Position numbers and translations under genes: made by a program
Notes under the pieces: model-generated
The model's input: the letters and a program-made list of their open reading frames with translations, nothing else
What the model was told of the DNA's origin: nothing
Database searches by the model: none
Shown: positions 25,484-34,634 of the stretch, one piece after another
How the letters are laid out: every line of letters starts with the position of its first letter
Position numbering within the stretch: the stretch's first letter is position 1
Assembly: GCA_046154585.1 (NCBI GenBank)
Contig: JBJXDX010000153.1
Coordinates: forward strand, 50,345 to 114,344
Origin: CADEFX01 sp046154585
GTDB lineage: Bacteria; Pseudomonadota; Alphaproteobacteria; Rhizobiales; Hyphomicrobiaceae
Length of the DNA stretch: 64,000 nt
Reading direction: 5' to 3'

Positions 25484-27172
25484 CTATTTGTCGAGCCAGA
25501 ACGTGTCGAACCGAACCACGTCGTAGATGCCGAAATAATCCTTCGGATTGTGGCCTTTGACGTAGTTGTACCAAACATCATTGATCTTCTCCCAGCAGAT
25601 GGGAAAGACCGGCGGGTCCTGTTCCAGGATGTCCTCCGCCTGACGGATCAAGGCCAAGCGCTTCGTCGCGTCGACCTCGCCATCGATCTTGGGCAGCAGC
25701 TCGTTGAACTTGGCGTTGTCCCAGTTCGCGTAGTTCTGCGGACCGTCCTTCTTGTACCAGGCGTTGAAGTAGTCCGAGGGATCCAGCAGCGTCGAGACGA
25801 CCGCACCGATCGCCAGGCCATAGTTCCCCGACTTGATGTCGTCGAACCACACGGACTCGACCACGACGCGCAGCTTGGCCTCGATGTTGAGCGCCTCCTG
25901 AAGCATGGCCTGGATGGCCTGGCTCCAGAGCTTGAAGGTCGGCACGTCGCGCACGAGGATATCGATGTCCTTCACACCATTGCCGTAGCCGGCGGCGGCC
26001 ATCAGCGCCTTGGCCTCCTTGATCGCGGCCGCAGAATCCTCTTGATACCCGACGCGCTTCCGGAGCTGGTCGATAGGTGTCGCGAAGTCGGAGAAGGGAT
26101 AGATGAAGCCGCCGACCATCATCGGCGCCACGTCCTTCACGACATCCACCAGAACCGCCTTGTCCAGCACGAGATGCACGGCGCGACGCACGCGCGGATC
26201 ATCGAAGGGCTTTTTCTTGGCGTTGGGCCAGCAGCCCTGAATCACGCTCTGATAGTAGTTGAGCGAGGACATGCCCGGCGTCTCTTTCGCCTTACGCGAC
26301 GTGATGGGATCGACAACGCGCGCGTAATCGGTGCGTCCGGCGAGGACAGCGGAGCCGAGCTCCGGCGAGAACGGCAGTCCATGATAGAACTCGACGCCGT
26401 CGAGATACGGGAGGCCCTTGTTCCAGTAGCTCTGGTTGCGCTCCATCACCCAGACTTCGTTCTCGACGCGGCGCTTGCTCTTGAAGGGGCCGGTGCCGGG
26501 GATATCGACAATGCGGCGCAGGTTGTACTGGTTGTCCTCGAGCGTCTTCTTGCGCACGATGACGTTCCAGCCGCTCGCGAACGCCGACATGATGAACTCG
26601 GGCGGACGCGGCTGGGACAGCTTGAACTCGATGGTGTGCTTGTCGCGCGCGTTGATCTCCGAGACGGCAGCGAACAGAACGCTGCGCGGGATCGAAATGC
26701 CCTGTGGCGGCTTGGAGATGCGATCGAACGTTGCCTTGACGTCCTCGGCGGTGAGCTCGGCGCCGTCATGGAACTGTACGCCCTGCCGCAGGAAGAACGT
26801 GTAGGTCTTGCCGTCGGCCGAGATTTTCCAGCTGTGCGCAAGATCGGGAATGATGGTCTTGCCGCTGTCGCGCGGATCGCGGCGGATGAGATTGTCGAAC
26901 ATGCAACCCTGGCAGCCGAGGCTGTTGATCGTGCCCGACTGGTGCACGTCGAAATGCGGCGGACGTGAGGTGATGCCGTACTTCAGAACGCCACCGCGTT
27001 TCGGGTTGGGCTCAGGCGCCGCGAGCTGAAACTTGGTGCCGTCGAATTCCATCGGAACGGCTGCGACAGCCCAATTGGGCCGAAGGCCGTAAGCTGCAGC
27101 CAGGGCAGCAGCGCTGCCCTTCAGGACGTCACGGCGATTGGGCCGAGACCACGGGTGGCGAATGCGGGGCAT
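25484..27172 (-). CDS. Dipeptide-type ABC transporter substrate-binding protein, second system, probable Tat substrate
   Basis: 562 residues. The ATG follows a strong AAGGAGGAAA. The N-terminus carries a twin-arginine signal, NRRDVLKGSAAALAAAYG, so export is probably by Tat, unlike the Sec-type signal of the other DppA-like protein in this window. Family-5 motifs follow: FLRQGVQFHDGAELTAEDV near residue 130 and GTGPFKSKRRVENEVW near 215. Tat export can mean folding in the cytoplasm or cofactor binding. It is divergent from the ATPase genes of the same system, 118 bases away. The substrate is not determined. Confidence 0.92.
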   Translation of the reverse strand: MPRIRHPWSRPNRRDVLKGSAAALAAAYGLRPNWAVAAVPMEFDGTKFQLAAPEPNPKRGGVLKYGITSRPPHFDVHQSGTINSLGCQGCMFDNLIRRDPRDSGKTIIPDLAHSWKISADGKTYTFFLRQGVQFHDGAELTAEDVKATFDRISKPPQGISIPRSVLFAAVSEINARDKHTIEFKLSQPRPPEFIMSAFASGWNVIVRKKTLEDNQYNLRRIVDIPGTGPFKSKRRVENEVWVMERNQSYWNKGLPYLDGVEFYHGLPFSPELGSAVLAGRTDYARVVDPITSRKAKETPGMSSLNYYQSVIQGCWPNAKKKPFDDPRVRRAVHLVLDKAVLVDVVKDVAPMMVGGFIYPFSDFATPIDQLRKRVGYQEDSAAAIKEAKALMAAAGYGNGVKDIDILVRDVPTFKLWSQAIQAMLQEALNIEAKLRVVVESVWFDDIKSGNYGLAIGAVVSTLLDPSDYFNAWYKKDGPQNYANWDNAKFNELLPKIDGEVDATKRLALIRQAEDILEQDPPVFPICWEKINDVWYNYVKGHNPKDYFGIYDVVRFDTFWLDK

Positions 27173-27290
27173 GCGGGTTTCCTCCTTCGACTTTTTGTTC
27201 TTTGCCGGCCTGCGGACCTATGGTCTGCTGGTGCCAGGTCGCTTCTTTTTTCTGCAACGCTACACGACGGCCGCAAGGGAGTAAACGCAA

Positions 27291-28349
27291 GTGTCTCAAG
27301 CGACGCCGACGCTTACCGAGATCCCGCGCCCCGCAATCATGGCCGGCCAAGCCCTGCTCGAAGTCGACAAGCTCAAGACACATTTCTTCACGCAGGCCGG
27401 CACCATCAAGGCCGTCGATGGCGTTTCCTATTCTGTTCGGCGCGGAGAGACGCTGGGTGTCGTGGGCGAGTCCGGCTGCGGGAAAAGTGTTACCGCGCTC
27501 TCGATCATGCGGCTCGTGGCCAACCCACCCGGGAGGATCGTCGGGGGGGCCGTTCGCCTCGAGGGCAACAATCTCTTCTCGCTCAGCGAACCAGAGATGG
27601 AGAATGTGCGCGGCAACGACGTGTCGATGATCTTCCAGGAGCCGATGACGTCGTTGAACCCGCTGTTTACGGTCGGGCGCCAGATCGCCGAGGCTGTAGC
27701 GCGGCATCAGAAGCTGTCTCGCAAGGATGCCTTCGACAAAGCGATCGACATGCTGCGGCGGGTTTCCATGCCCGAGGCGGAACGCCGGGCGCACGCCTTT
27801 CCCCATCAGATGTCGGGCGGCATGCGCCAGCGCGTCATGATCGCCATGGCCCTCTCGTGCAATCCAAAGGTGCTGATCGCCGACGAGCCGACCACGGCTT
27901 TGGACGTCACCATCCAGGCCCAGATCCTGGACCTCATGCGCAAGCTGCAGGAAGACTTTGGCACCGCCATTGTTCTGATTACGCACGACATGGGCGTCGT
28001 TGCCGAGAATGCCGACCGCGTCGTGGTCATGTATGCCGGCAAGAAAGTCGAAGAGGCTGCGTCCGAGGTCCTTTTCGACCAGCCCGGCCACCCCTATACA
28101 AAGGGGCTACTCGGCTCCATCCCCCACCTTGACGATGCAGCCCTGTCCGGCGCCACGCGCCGCCGCCTCAACGAGATCAAGGGCCTCGTACCCTCCTTGG
28201 CGCGGCTGCCTGAAGGGTGCAGCTTCGCGCCGCGATGCAGCTTTGCATCCGACCAATGCCGCAATTTCGAGCCGGCGCTGGAAGAGCACCGACCGGGTCA
28301 TTTCATTGCCTGCTGGCATGCCGACAAAGTGTTGGGAGGCATGGCATGA
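27291..28349 (+). CDS. Dipeptide-type ABC transporter ATP-binding protein, second system (DppD-like)
   Basis: 352 residues from a GTG preceded by AAGGGAG. Walker A is GESGCGKSV, then IFQEPMTSLNP, the signature MSGGMRQR and Walker B VLIADEPTTALD. The C-terminal HPY region has cysteines (GCSFAPRCSFASDQC). It is closely similar to the other DppD-like ATPase in the window, which suggests paralogy. Its stop overlaps the DppF-like ATG by four bases. Confidence 0.93.
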   Translation: MSQATPTLTEIPRPAIMAGQALLEVDKLKTHFFTQAGTIKAVDGVSYSVRRGETLGVVGESGCGKSVTALSIMRLVANPPGRIVGGAVRLEGNNLFSLSEPEMENVRGNDVSMIFQEPMTSLNPLFTVGRQIAEAVARHQKLSRKDAFDKAIDMLRRVSMPEAERRAHAFPHQMSGGMRQRVMIAMALSCNPKVLIADEPTTALDVTIQAQILDLMRKLQEDFGTAIVLITHDMGVVAENADRVVVMYAGKKVEEAASEVLFDQPGHPYTKGLLGSIPHLDDAALSGATRRRLNEIKGLVPSLARLPEGCSFAPRCSFASDQCRNFEPALEEHRPGHFIACWHADKVLGGMA

Positions 28350-29407
28350 ACGCGGCCGCCGGCGCGACGCCGGTCCACCCGCCGCAAGCGGCAACCCCAT
28401 TGGTGCAGGTGACATCGCTTAAGAAACACTTTCCCATCCGTCAGGGATTTTTCTCGCGCGTCAGCGGACAAGTTCTTGCCGTCGACGGCGTCTCGTTCGA
28501 GCTGCGCAAGGGAGAAACGCTGGGGCTTGTCGGTGAATCCGGCTGCGGGAAGTCGACGGTCGGGCGGACGATCTTGAAGCTGCTGGAGCCGACGGCCGGT
28601 GAGATCAAGGTTGATGGCCGGGACATCACGCACCTCGATCCACGCGCGATGCTGGCGTACCGGCGTCGTCTGCAGATGATCTATCAGGACCCCTACGCGT
28701 CACTCAATCCGCGCATGACCGCGGGCGAGATCGTCGCGGAGCCTTTCATCATTCACGAGGTGGGGGGCGGCACCAAGGAACGGACGGCGCTCGTCGCGAG
28801 CTTGTTCGAACGCGTGGGCTTGCGGCCGGAGCACATCAAGTCCTATCCGCACGAGTTCTCAGGCGGCCAGCGTCAGCGGATCGGGATCGCACGGGCGTTG
28901 GCGCTGTCGCCGGAGGTGATCGTCGGAGACGAGCCTGTCTCGGCGCTCGATGTTTCGATTCAGGCGCAGATCATCAACCTGCTGATGGATTTGCAGGACG
29001 AGCTGAAGCTCACGTATCTGTTCGTGGCGCACGATCTGGCGGTCGTCGAGCACATCTCGCATCGCGTCGCGGTGATGTATCTCGGCCGCATCGTCGAGAT
29101 GACCGACAAAACCACACTGTTCGCAACGCCGCTGCATCCCTACACCGAGGCGCTGCTGTCTGCTGTCCCCATCGCGAAGACGAGCACAAAGCAGAGAAAG
29201 CGGATCATCCTCAAGGGGGATGTGCCGAGCCCCATCGACCCGCCATCAGGGTGCCACTTCCACACGCGCTGCCCCTACGCGCATAAGCGCTGCAAGAGCG
29301 AGGCCCCGGCCCTGCGACTGGTGACGCCCGACCATTGGGCTGCCTGTCATCTGCACGATGCAGGGCCGTCTTTCCCGCTGGCCAAGCCGGCCGAAGCGCT
29401 CGCTTGA
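28346..29407 (+). CDS. Dipeptide-type ABC transporter ATP-binding protein, second system (DppF-like)
   Basis: 353 residues from the ATG that overlaps the DppD-like stop. Walker A is GESGCGKST, then IYQDPYASLNPR, the signature FSGGQRQR and Walker B VIVGDEPVSALD. The HPY tail has GCHFHTRCPYAHKRC. With the DppD-like ATPase it energises the permease encoded on the opposite strand, so a single transporter is made from two divergent transcription units. Confidence 0.93.
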   Translation: MNAAAGATPVHPPQAATPLVQVTSLKKHFPIRQGFFSRVSGQVLAVDGVSFELRKGETLGLVGESGCGKSTVGRTILKLLEPTAGEIKVDGRDITHLDPRAMLAYRRRLQMIYQDPYASLNPRMTAGEIVAEPFIIHEVGGGTKERTALVASLFERVGLRPEHIKSYPHEFSGGQRQRIGIARALALSPEVIVGDEPVSALDVSIQAQIINLLMDLQDELKLTYLFVAHDLAVVEHISHRVAVMYLGRIVEMTDKTTLFATPLHPYTEALLSAVPIAKTSTKQRKRIILKGDVPSPIDPPSGCHFHTRCPYAHKRCKSEAPALRLVTPDHWAACHLHDAGPSFPLAKPAEALA

Positions 29408-29442
29408 GCATCGACTGCGGCGGGAAGGCACGTGGCCTAACT

Positions 29443-29943
29443 TCACCCGTTCGTCAGTAGTGTGGCGGTGAGCAGGTTCGCCAGGATTTTCGCGGCTGCG
29501 ATTTCCTTGGGGCCGTAGCTGTTGGCGAGCCCGCAGCAATTCAAGGTGCCGAGGCGCCGGCCGGCATGACGGATCGGTGCGTTGAGGACGGCGCCAGCGC
29601 CGAGGCTGAAGATCAACTCGTGGTCGGGGAAGGTGCGTTTCACCTCGTCCTCGTTGGCGGCCAGGAAGATTTCACCACTGGCGGCCAGACTGTGATCCTT
29701 GTTGATGGTCTTGAGCTGCTTGCGGCCGCCGACTGGGTAAGCCTTCATATCACTCGAGTACAGCCGCTCGACTTCCTGCGTTTCTTCCACGAAGCGCAGC
29801 ACCGTCAAAAGCTTGTAGCCGACGGTCTCGCGCACGATGGCGTCGACCTTGGCATAGACCTGCATGGGATCGGCGGCCGCGGCGGACAGGGTGCACACGG
29901 CGGCGATGTCCTCTGTGGTGAGCATGCGCAAGGTCTGGCTCAT
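29443..29943 (-). CDS. Stand-alone GAF-domain protein
   Basis: 166 residues forming one GAF domain: the helix VYAKVDAIVRETVGYKLLTVLRF, the strand YSSDMKAYPVGGRK, and the core FSLGAGAVLNAPIRHAGRRLGTLNCCG. No kinase, cyclase or DNA-binding domain is attached. GAF domains bind small ligands. Its ATG overlaps the LivM-like stop by four bases, so it is made together with the branched-chain-type importer. It may sense the imported solute or a product of it. Two adjacent cysteines (NCCG) could be ligand- or redox-relevant. Confidence 0.8.
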   Translation of the reverse strand: MSQTLRMLTTEDIAAVCTLSAAAADPMQVYAKVDAIVRETVGYKLLTVLRFVEETQEVERLYSSDMKAYPVGGRKQLKTINKDHSLAASGEIFLAANEDEVKRTFPDHELIFSLGAGAVLNAPIRHAGRRLGTLNCCGLANSYGPKEIAAAKILANLLTATLLTNG

Positions 29944-30893
29944 GTCGTAGCTCCAGTTCGGGATGGCAGGGCGGGACCGGGCGATGTTTCGCCGGGCAAT
30001 GCTGGGTGCATCAGACGTTCCGGGATCAGGCCCTTGGTGTGGTAACGCAGAATGATGAGCAGCGTCACGCTAATGAGGATTTCGCGCAATGCGGCGCCCT
30101 GCACATGCGTGAGCCATGGGATGATCGGGATGATGAAGCGCGTCGACTCGAGAAAGAAGACGACGGCAACGGCCCCCAGCAGCGCACCGCGATTGTTGCC
30201 GAGCCCGCCCGCCAGGAGCGACAACTTGATGTAAAGCGTCAGCAGCGGCACGAACACGTCCGGCGCGATATAGGATGTGAAGTGCGCATAGAGCGCGCCC
30301 GCGAGCCCAAGCGCACCCGTACCGATGGCAAAGGCCTTCAGCTTGAACGCGAGCACATACTTGCCCGCAACCGACGCCACCTGCTGATCGTCACGGATGG
30401 CGCGCAGAACGCGGCCGAAGGGCGAGTAGCACAGCCGCTCGGCAACGAAGAAGACAACGGCCACCACCGCGACCACGATGCCCAGATAGAACAGATTGAA
30501 ATTATGCGGGCCAAGGTCCGCGCGCCACGGGCCGGGAATGCCGGACAAGCCATCGGTGCCGTTGGCGAGCCAGATCTCGTTGCTGGTGACGATGCGCACC
30601 GACTCGGCAAAACCGAGGGTGACGATGGCGAGATAGTCGCCACGCAGGTTGACGGTGATGAGCCCGACCAGAATGCCGACCCCGGCCGCAGCCAGCGCAC
30701 CAGCGGCCATGCCGGCGGCGATGGGCCAGCCGAGCTTCAGCGTCAGTAAGGCCGAGACGTAGGCGCCGACGCCGACGAAGCCGACGACGCCGAGGTTTAC
30801 CATACCCGCCAAGCCCCAGATGATATTGGTGCCGAGCGCCATCAGGGCATAGAGCCCCGCGGTTATCGCCATGGCGACGAGGTAATGTTCCAT
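29940..30893 (-). CDS. livM: Branched-chain amino-acid-type ABC transporter permease (LivM-like)
   Basis: 317 residues with about nine membrane helices. Family features are IIWGLAGMVNLGVVGFVGVGAYVSALL near the N-terminus and the cytoplasmic loop SPFGRVLRAIRDDQQVASVAGKYVLAFKLKAFAIG, the LivM contact loop for the ATPase. It pairs with the LivH-like permease encoded two bases upstream. HAAT-family systems take up Leu/Ile/Val but also amides, urea and aromatic acids, so the substrate is uncertain. Confidence 0.92.
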   Translation of the reverse strand: MEHYLVAMAITAGLYALMALGTNIIWGLAGMVNLGVVGFVGVGAYVSALLTLKLGWPIAAGMAAGALAAAGVGILVGLITVNLRGDYLAIVTLGFAESVRIVTSNEIWLANGTDGLSGIPGPWRADLGPHNFNLFYLGIVVAVVAVVFFVAERLCYSPFGRVLRAIRDDQQVASVAGKYVLAFKLKAFAIGTGALGLAGALYAHFTSYIAPDVFVPLLTLYIKLSLLAGGLGNNRGALLGAVAVVFFLESTRFIIPIIPWLTHVQGAALREILISVTLLIILRYHTKGLIPERLMHPALPGETSPGPALPSRTGATT

Positions 30894-30895
30894 AG

Positions 30896-31756
30896 CTAGT
30901 ACGCCCGCTGTCCGAGAATGCCGCGCGGCCGCAGCGTCAGAACGAGAACGATGGCCAGGAAGCCGACGGCGCTGCGATAATCGTGCGACAGTATGAGCGT
31001 GCTCAATTCCTCGCCGATGCCGACGACGAGCGCACCGATGACCGCGCCGGGTATGCTGCCCAGTCCTCCTACGACTGCGGCGGCGAAGATCGACAACATG
31101 GCGCGAAAGCCGGTCAACGGATCGATGGTCGTGTCGAGACCGATCAGCATGCCGCCGAGGCCCGCGAGACCCATGCCGACAAAGGACACGACGCGGCCGA
31201 TCGCATCGGCATTGATGCCCTTGATGGCGGCCAGCATGGGATTGTCGGCAACCGCGCGCATGGCTTTGCCCGTACGCGTGAAGGCGAGGAATGCGAACAG
31301 CGCCGCCATCACGGCCACCGCGATGGCGAGGTTCTGCACCTGCTGCGGTCCTATGCGGATGCCGTTGAACCGCCAGTCGCGCGTGATGGGGAGATCGTAG
31401 CCCCTGAGCTCATTACCGAAGCCGAAGCGCACCAGGTTCTCGAGCGCGATCGTCAGCGCGATGGAGCCGATCGCGGTGGTGATGAAGCCGGCGGCGCGGA
31501 ACGGCTTCAATACGAACTCGTCCGAAGCCACGCCGAACATACCGGCGATGAGGAACGCCGCGATCACCGATGGCAGGATCGGCAGCCCGAAATGCACGTT
31601 GGCGATATAACCCGCGAATGCGCCGATGGTCGCGTGCGAGGCGAGCGCGAAGTTGGTGAAGCGCAGAACCGCGAAGATGGCGGTCAGGCCGATGGCGGGT
31701 ATGGCGAGGATGGTCCCCGCCATGATCCCGTTGATCACGAGTTGCAGAACGTGCAT
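30896..31756 (-). CDS. livH: Branched-chain amino-acid-type ABC transporter permease (LivH-like)
   Basis: 286 residues from the ATG opening MHVLQLVINGIMAGTILAIPAIGLTAIF, the standard LivH start. About eight membrane helices follow, and the cytoplasmic loop is TRTGKAMRAVADNPMLAAIKGINADAIG. It follows the binding-protein gene by 22 bases and the LivM-like gene by two, in one leftward operon. Confidence 0.92.
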   Translation of the reverse strand: MHVLQLVINGIMAGTILAIPAIGLTAIFAVLRFTNFALASHATIGAFAGYIANVHFGLPILPSVIAAFLIAGMFGVASDEFVLKPFRAAGFITTAIGSIALTIALENLVRFGFGNELRGYDLPITRDWRFNGIRIGPQQVQNLAIAVAVMAALFAFLAFTRTGKAMRAVADNPMLAAIKGINADAIGRVVSFVGMGLAGLGGMLIGLDTTIDPLTGFRAMLSIFAAAVVGGLGSIPGAVIGALVVGIGEELSTLILSHDYRSAVGFLAIVLVLTLRPRGILGQRAY

Positions 31757-31778
31757 GAGGATCGAGGGCGTTCCGGAC

Positions 31779-32981
31779 TCAGGTGACCTTGACGAACTTG
31801 AGCTTGCCGCCCTCGACTTTGACGTAGCGGAACTTGCAGTCGAAGATGTCACCGATGTCGGTGAAGTCGCACGGACCGCTGGCGCCTTCGTAGTTGATCT
31901 CCTTGCCTTCGGACAGAAGCTTCAACCCTTCGACCGCGCTGGACACCTTCTGCCCGTTGCCCTGCGTGATCTTGCGAACGTTGTCGCGCATCGCCTGGCC
32001 TGTCGCCTCCTTCGCCTTGGCGATGGTCAGCGTGACGATGCTGATCCAGTCGGTCGCCTGGCACTCGTAGGAGTCGGGCTCGGGGATGCCCAGCCGCTTG
32101 GCGGCGAGTTCGAATGGCTTGGAGCCGATATCGGCCGACGGCTGCCCGGTGTAGATGTTCTCCGTCACCTCGGGCGGGAGAGTTTCGAGCGTCTTGGCCG
32201 GGACTGCATAAGATTGGGCGAACCGTGGACCGCTGAAGCCGGCGCGGTAGAGATCGCGCAACGTGACGATCGTGTCGGGCGCATAACCGTTGAGGTAGAT
32301 GAGATCGGGCTTGCTTCTGAGCGCCTCGTCGACCTCCGAGCGGTACGTCGTCTTGTCCTTTTCGTAGATCAAACCGCCCACCAGCTCTGAACCATTTGCC
32401 TTGAGAATCTCCTCCAGCCGATTGCGGGTCGGAATGGCGAACGGCGCCTGGATCGCCATGACGAACACGCGCTTGTACCCCATCGAGGCGATGAAGGTGG
32501 CGTGCGCCTTGCCCTGAAGCTGGCTGTTGGGCTGCGTGCGGATGAGAAAACCTTGATGCGGAAGCTGGGTGATGCTGTCGGCGCCCGATACGGTCGTGAG
32601 AAAGGTCTTGCTCTCCCAACACACTGGCGCAACGGCGGACGTAACAGCCGAGGCCCAAGTGCCCATGATGACCGGCACCTTGTTGACCTCGATCAGCTTG
32701 CGTGCAGCACGGACCGCAGCTTCCGGGTTGGTCTGGTCGTCCTCCACGACCAGCTCGATCTTGCGGCCGAGCACGCCGCCGGCGGCGTTCACCTCGTCGG
32801 CGACCAACTGCATGGCTTTCAGCATGCGCGGACCGTCGGCGCCGCCCGCCCCCGTGAGCGCCGTGAGGACGCCGAGGCGCAGCGGCTCCGATTGTGCGTA
32901 CGTGGCGGCCGGCAGTACGGAGGCTGCTGCCAGGGCGGAGCCGGCCTTCAGAACGGCGCGGCGGGTTTGACGGATGGCCAT
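31779..32981 (-). CDS. Branched-chain amino-acid-type ABC transporter substrate-binding protein (LivJ/K-like)
   Basis: 400 residues. The N-terminus RQTRRAVLKAGSALAAASVLPAA has a twin-arginine-like signal. The mature domain is the type I periplasmic-binding fold: LRLGVLTALTGAGGADG, then AVNAAGGVLGRKIELVVEDDQTNP (D-E-V-N-A-A-G-G is a family hallmark), and PVIMGTWASAVTSAVAPV. It lies between the LivF-like ATPase gene and the LivH-like permease gene, so the operon order is ATPases, binding protein, permeases. Confidence 0.92.
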   Translation of the reverse strand: MAIRQTRRAVLKAGSALAAASVLPAATYAQSEPLRLGVLTALTGAGGADGPRMLKAMQLVADEVNAAGGVLGRKIELVVEDDQTNPEAAVRAARKLIEVNKVPVIMGTWASAVTSAVAPVCWESKTFLTTVSGADSITQLPHQGFLIRTQPNSQLQGKAHATFIASMGYKRVFVMAIQAPFAIPTRNRLEEILKANGSELVGGLIYEKDKTTYRSEVDEALRSKPDLIYLNGYAPDTIVTLRDLYRAGFSGPRFAQSYAVPAKTLETLPPEVTENIYTGQPSADIGSKPFELAAKRLGIPEPDSYECQATDWISIVTLTIAKAKEATGQAMRDNVRKITQGNGQKVSSAVEGLKLLSEGKEINYEGASGPCDFTDIGDIFDCKFRYVKVEGGKLKFVKVT

Positions 32982-33028
32982 GTGTTATCCCCTGATACAA
33001 GTACAAGTGTGTTAGCGCAGTGCGCGTA

Positions 33029-33736
33029 TTATCCCCCGAGGAAGATACGCCGGATTTCGGGGTCCTCGGCAAGCTCCTTGGCGTTTCCGGTGCGGCTGTT
33101 GCGCCCATCGACCAGAATGTAGGCCTTGTCCGATATGGCGAGCGCCTCGTTGGCATTCTGCTCCACCAGTGCGATGGAGACACCGCTCTCGTGAATGGCG
33201 ACGATGCTCTCGAACAATTTTTCGGCGGCGAGCGGCGACAGGCCGGCGGAGGGCTCGTCGAGCAGCAGCACGGCCGGCTCGACCATCAGCGCCATGGCCA
33301 TGGCGAGCATCTGGCGCTCGCCGCCGGACAGGCCGCGCGCAGCATGGCGGCGCTTCTCGGCGAGGACCGGAAAGCGTGCGAAGGCGGCTTCGATGCGCTG
33401 ATCCGCTCCCGTGGGATCGACGTATCCGCCCATCTCCAGGTTCTCGCGCACCGACATGGTCGGGAAGACGTTGTGCTCCTGCGGCACGTAGGCGAGGCCG
33501 CGACGGCTGATGTCGCGCGCATTGAGCCCGGTGATATCCGCGCCCTGCAGCTCGACACGGCCGCGGCTCGGGCGGATGAGGCCGGCGATGGCCTTGAGCA
33601 ACGTCGACTTGCCGGCACCGTTGGGCCCGATGATGCAGACGATCTCGCCTGGACTGACCTCGAGGTCTACGCCTTTCAACACTTCGTCGGCCGCGCTGTA
33701 GCCGGCAACGATGCCGCGCGCTGTGAGCGTTCCCAT
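33029..33736 (-). CDS. livF: Branched-chain amino-acid-type ABC transporter ATP-binding protein (LivF-like)
   Basis: 235 residues from an ATG that overlaps the LivG-like stop by one base. Walker A is GPNGAGKST, then VPQEHNVFPTMSVRENLEMG (the LivF pattern), the signature LSGGERQM and Walker B VLLLDEPSAGLSP. It lacks the long C-terminal extension of LivG. It drives import with the LivG-like partner. Confidence 0.93.
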   Translation of the reverse strand: MGTLTARGIVAGYSAADEVLKGVDLEVSPGEIVCIIGPNGAGKSTLLKAIAGLIRPSRGRVELQGADITGLNARDISRRGLAYVPQEHNVFPTMSVRENLEMGGYVDPTGADQRIEAAFARFPVLAEKRRHAARGLSGGERQMLAMAMALMVEPAVLLLDEPSAGLSPLAAEKLFESIVAIHESGVSIALVEQNANEALAISDKAYILVDGRNSRTGNAKELAEDPEIRRIFLGG

Positions 33737-34509
33737 CAGGCGGTCTTGGCCTTGCGGCGGCCCATGTACGCCAGCTGCACGTCCTCGTTGGAGGCGATCT
33801 CCTCGAACGTACCCTCGGCGAGATGCCGGCCCTCCGCCAGCACGATCACATGGTCGCAAAGCCGTGCCACCATATCCATGTGATGCTCGATGAGCAGGAT
33901 GGTGATGCCGTCGGCAATCAGGCTCTTAAGGTGCGTACCGATCTCCTTGGCGAGGGTCGGGTTGACGCCGGCGACCGGCTCGTCGAGCAGGACCAGCTTG
34001 GGCTCGGTCATCAGGGCGCGGCCGATCTCGAGCAGCTTCTTCTGGCCGCCCGACAGATCGGATGCGGGGTTGCGGATGACGTGCATGAGGTTCAGGCGGC
34101 GGGCGATGGCGACGGCGCGAGCAACAAGCTCGTCCTCGCGCTGCCGCGCGGCGCCGGGCTTGAAGACAGCGGTGGTGACGTTCTCACCCGGCTGGTGGGT
34201 GCCGTACAGGAGGAGATTTTCGAGCACGGACAGGCGCGGCAGGCCGCGCGCAATCTGAAAGGTACGCACAAGGCCGGCGTGCGTGATCTGATCCGGCCTG
34301 AGCCCGGTGATGTCCTGGCCGTCGAACAGGATGCGGCCCTTGTCCGGCGGGATGACGCCCGTAATGCAATTGAAGAGCGTGGTCTTGCCGGCGCCGTTCG
34401 GGCCGATCAGGCCCGTGATGCGGCCCGCCTGCACGTCGAGATCGACGCCCGAGAGCGCGTGCACGCCGTAAAAGCTGCGCTCGACGCCGCGAACGGTCAA
34501 CAGCGGCAT
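33736..34509 (-). CDS. livG: Branched-chain amino-acid-type ABC transporter ATP-binding protein (LivG-like)
   Basis: 257 residues. Walker A is GPNGAGKTT, then VRTFQIARGLPRLSVLENLL (the LivG pattern), the signature LSGGQKKLLEIGRAL and Walker B LVLLDEPVAGVNP. The start at MPLLTVRG fits the family; an in-frame ATG 30 bases upstream is an alternative. It is the first ABC gene of the operon, 125 bases downstream of the crotonase gene on the same strand. Confidence 0.92.
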   Translation of the reverse strand: MPLLTVRGVERSFYGVHALSGVDLDVQAGRITGLIGPNGAGKTTLFNCITGVIPPDKGRILFDGQDITGLRPDQITHAGLVRTFQIARGLPRLSVLENLLLYGTHQPGENVTTAVFKPGAARQREDELVARAVAIARRLNLMHVIRNPASDLSGGQKKLLEIGRALMTEPKLVLLDEPVAGVNPTLAKEIGTHLKSLIADGITILLIEHHMDMVARLCDHVIVLAEGRHLAEGTFEEIASNEDVQLAYMGRRKAKTA

Positions 34510-34634
34510 TGACGGTTTTCCCTGTGCGATCCGTGCCATCCCGCCGGGGACACTATATCGACCCAGTGGCCGTGGCTACGGCGTCAGGTGCCCCTTCTCG
34601 CGTCACTCCATGGCGCAAGAGGCGGCGCTCCTTC

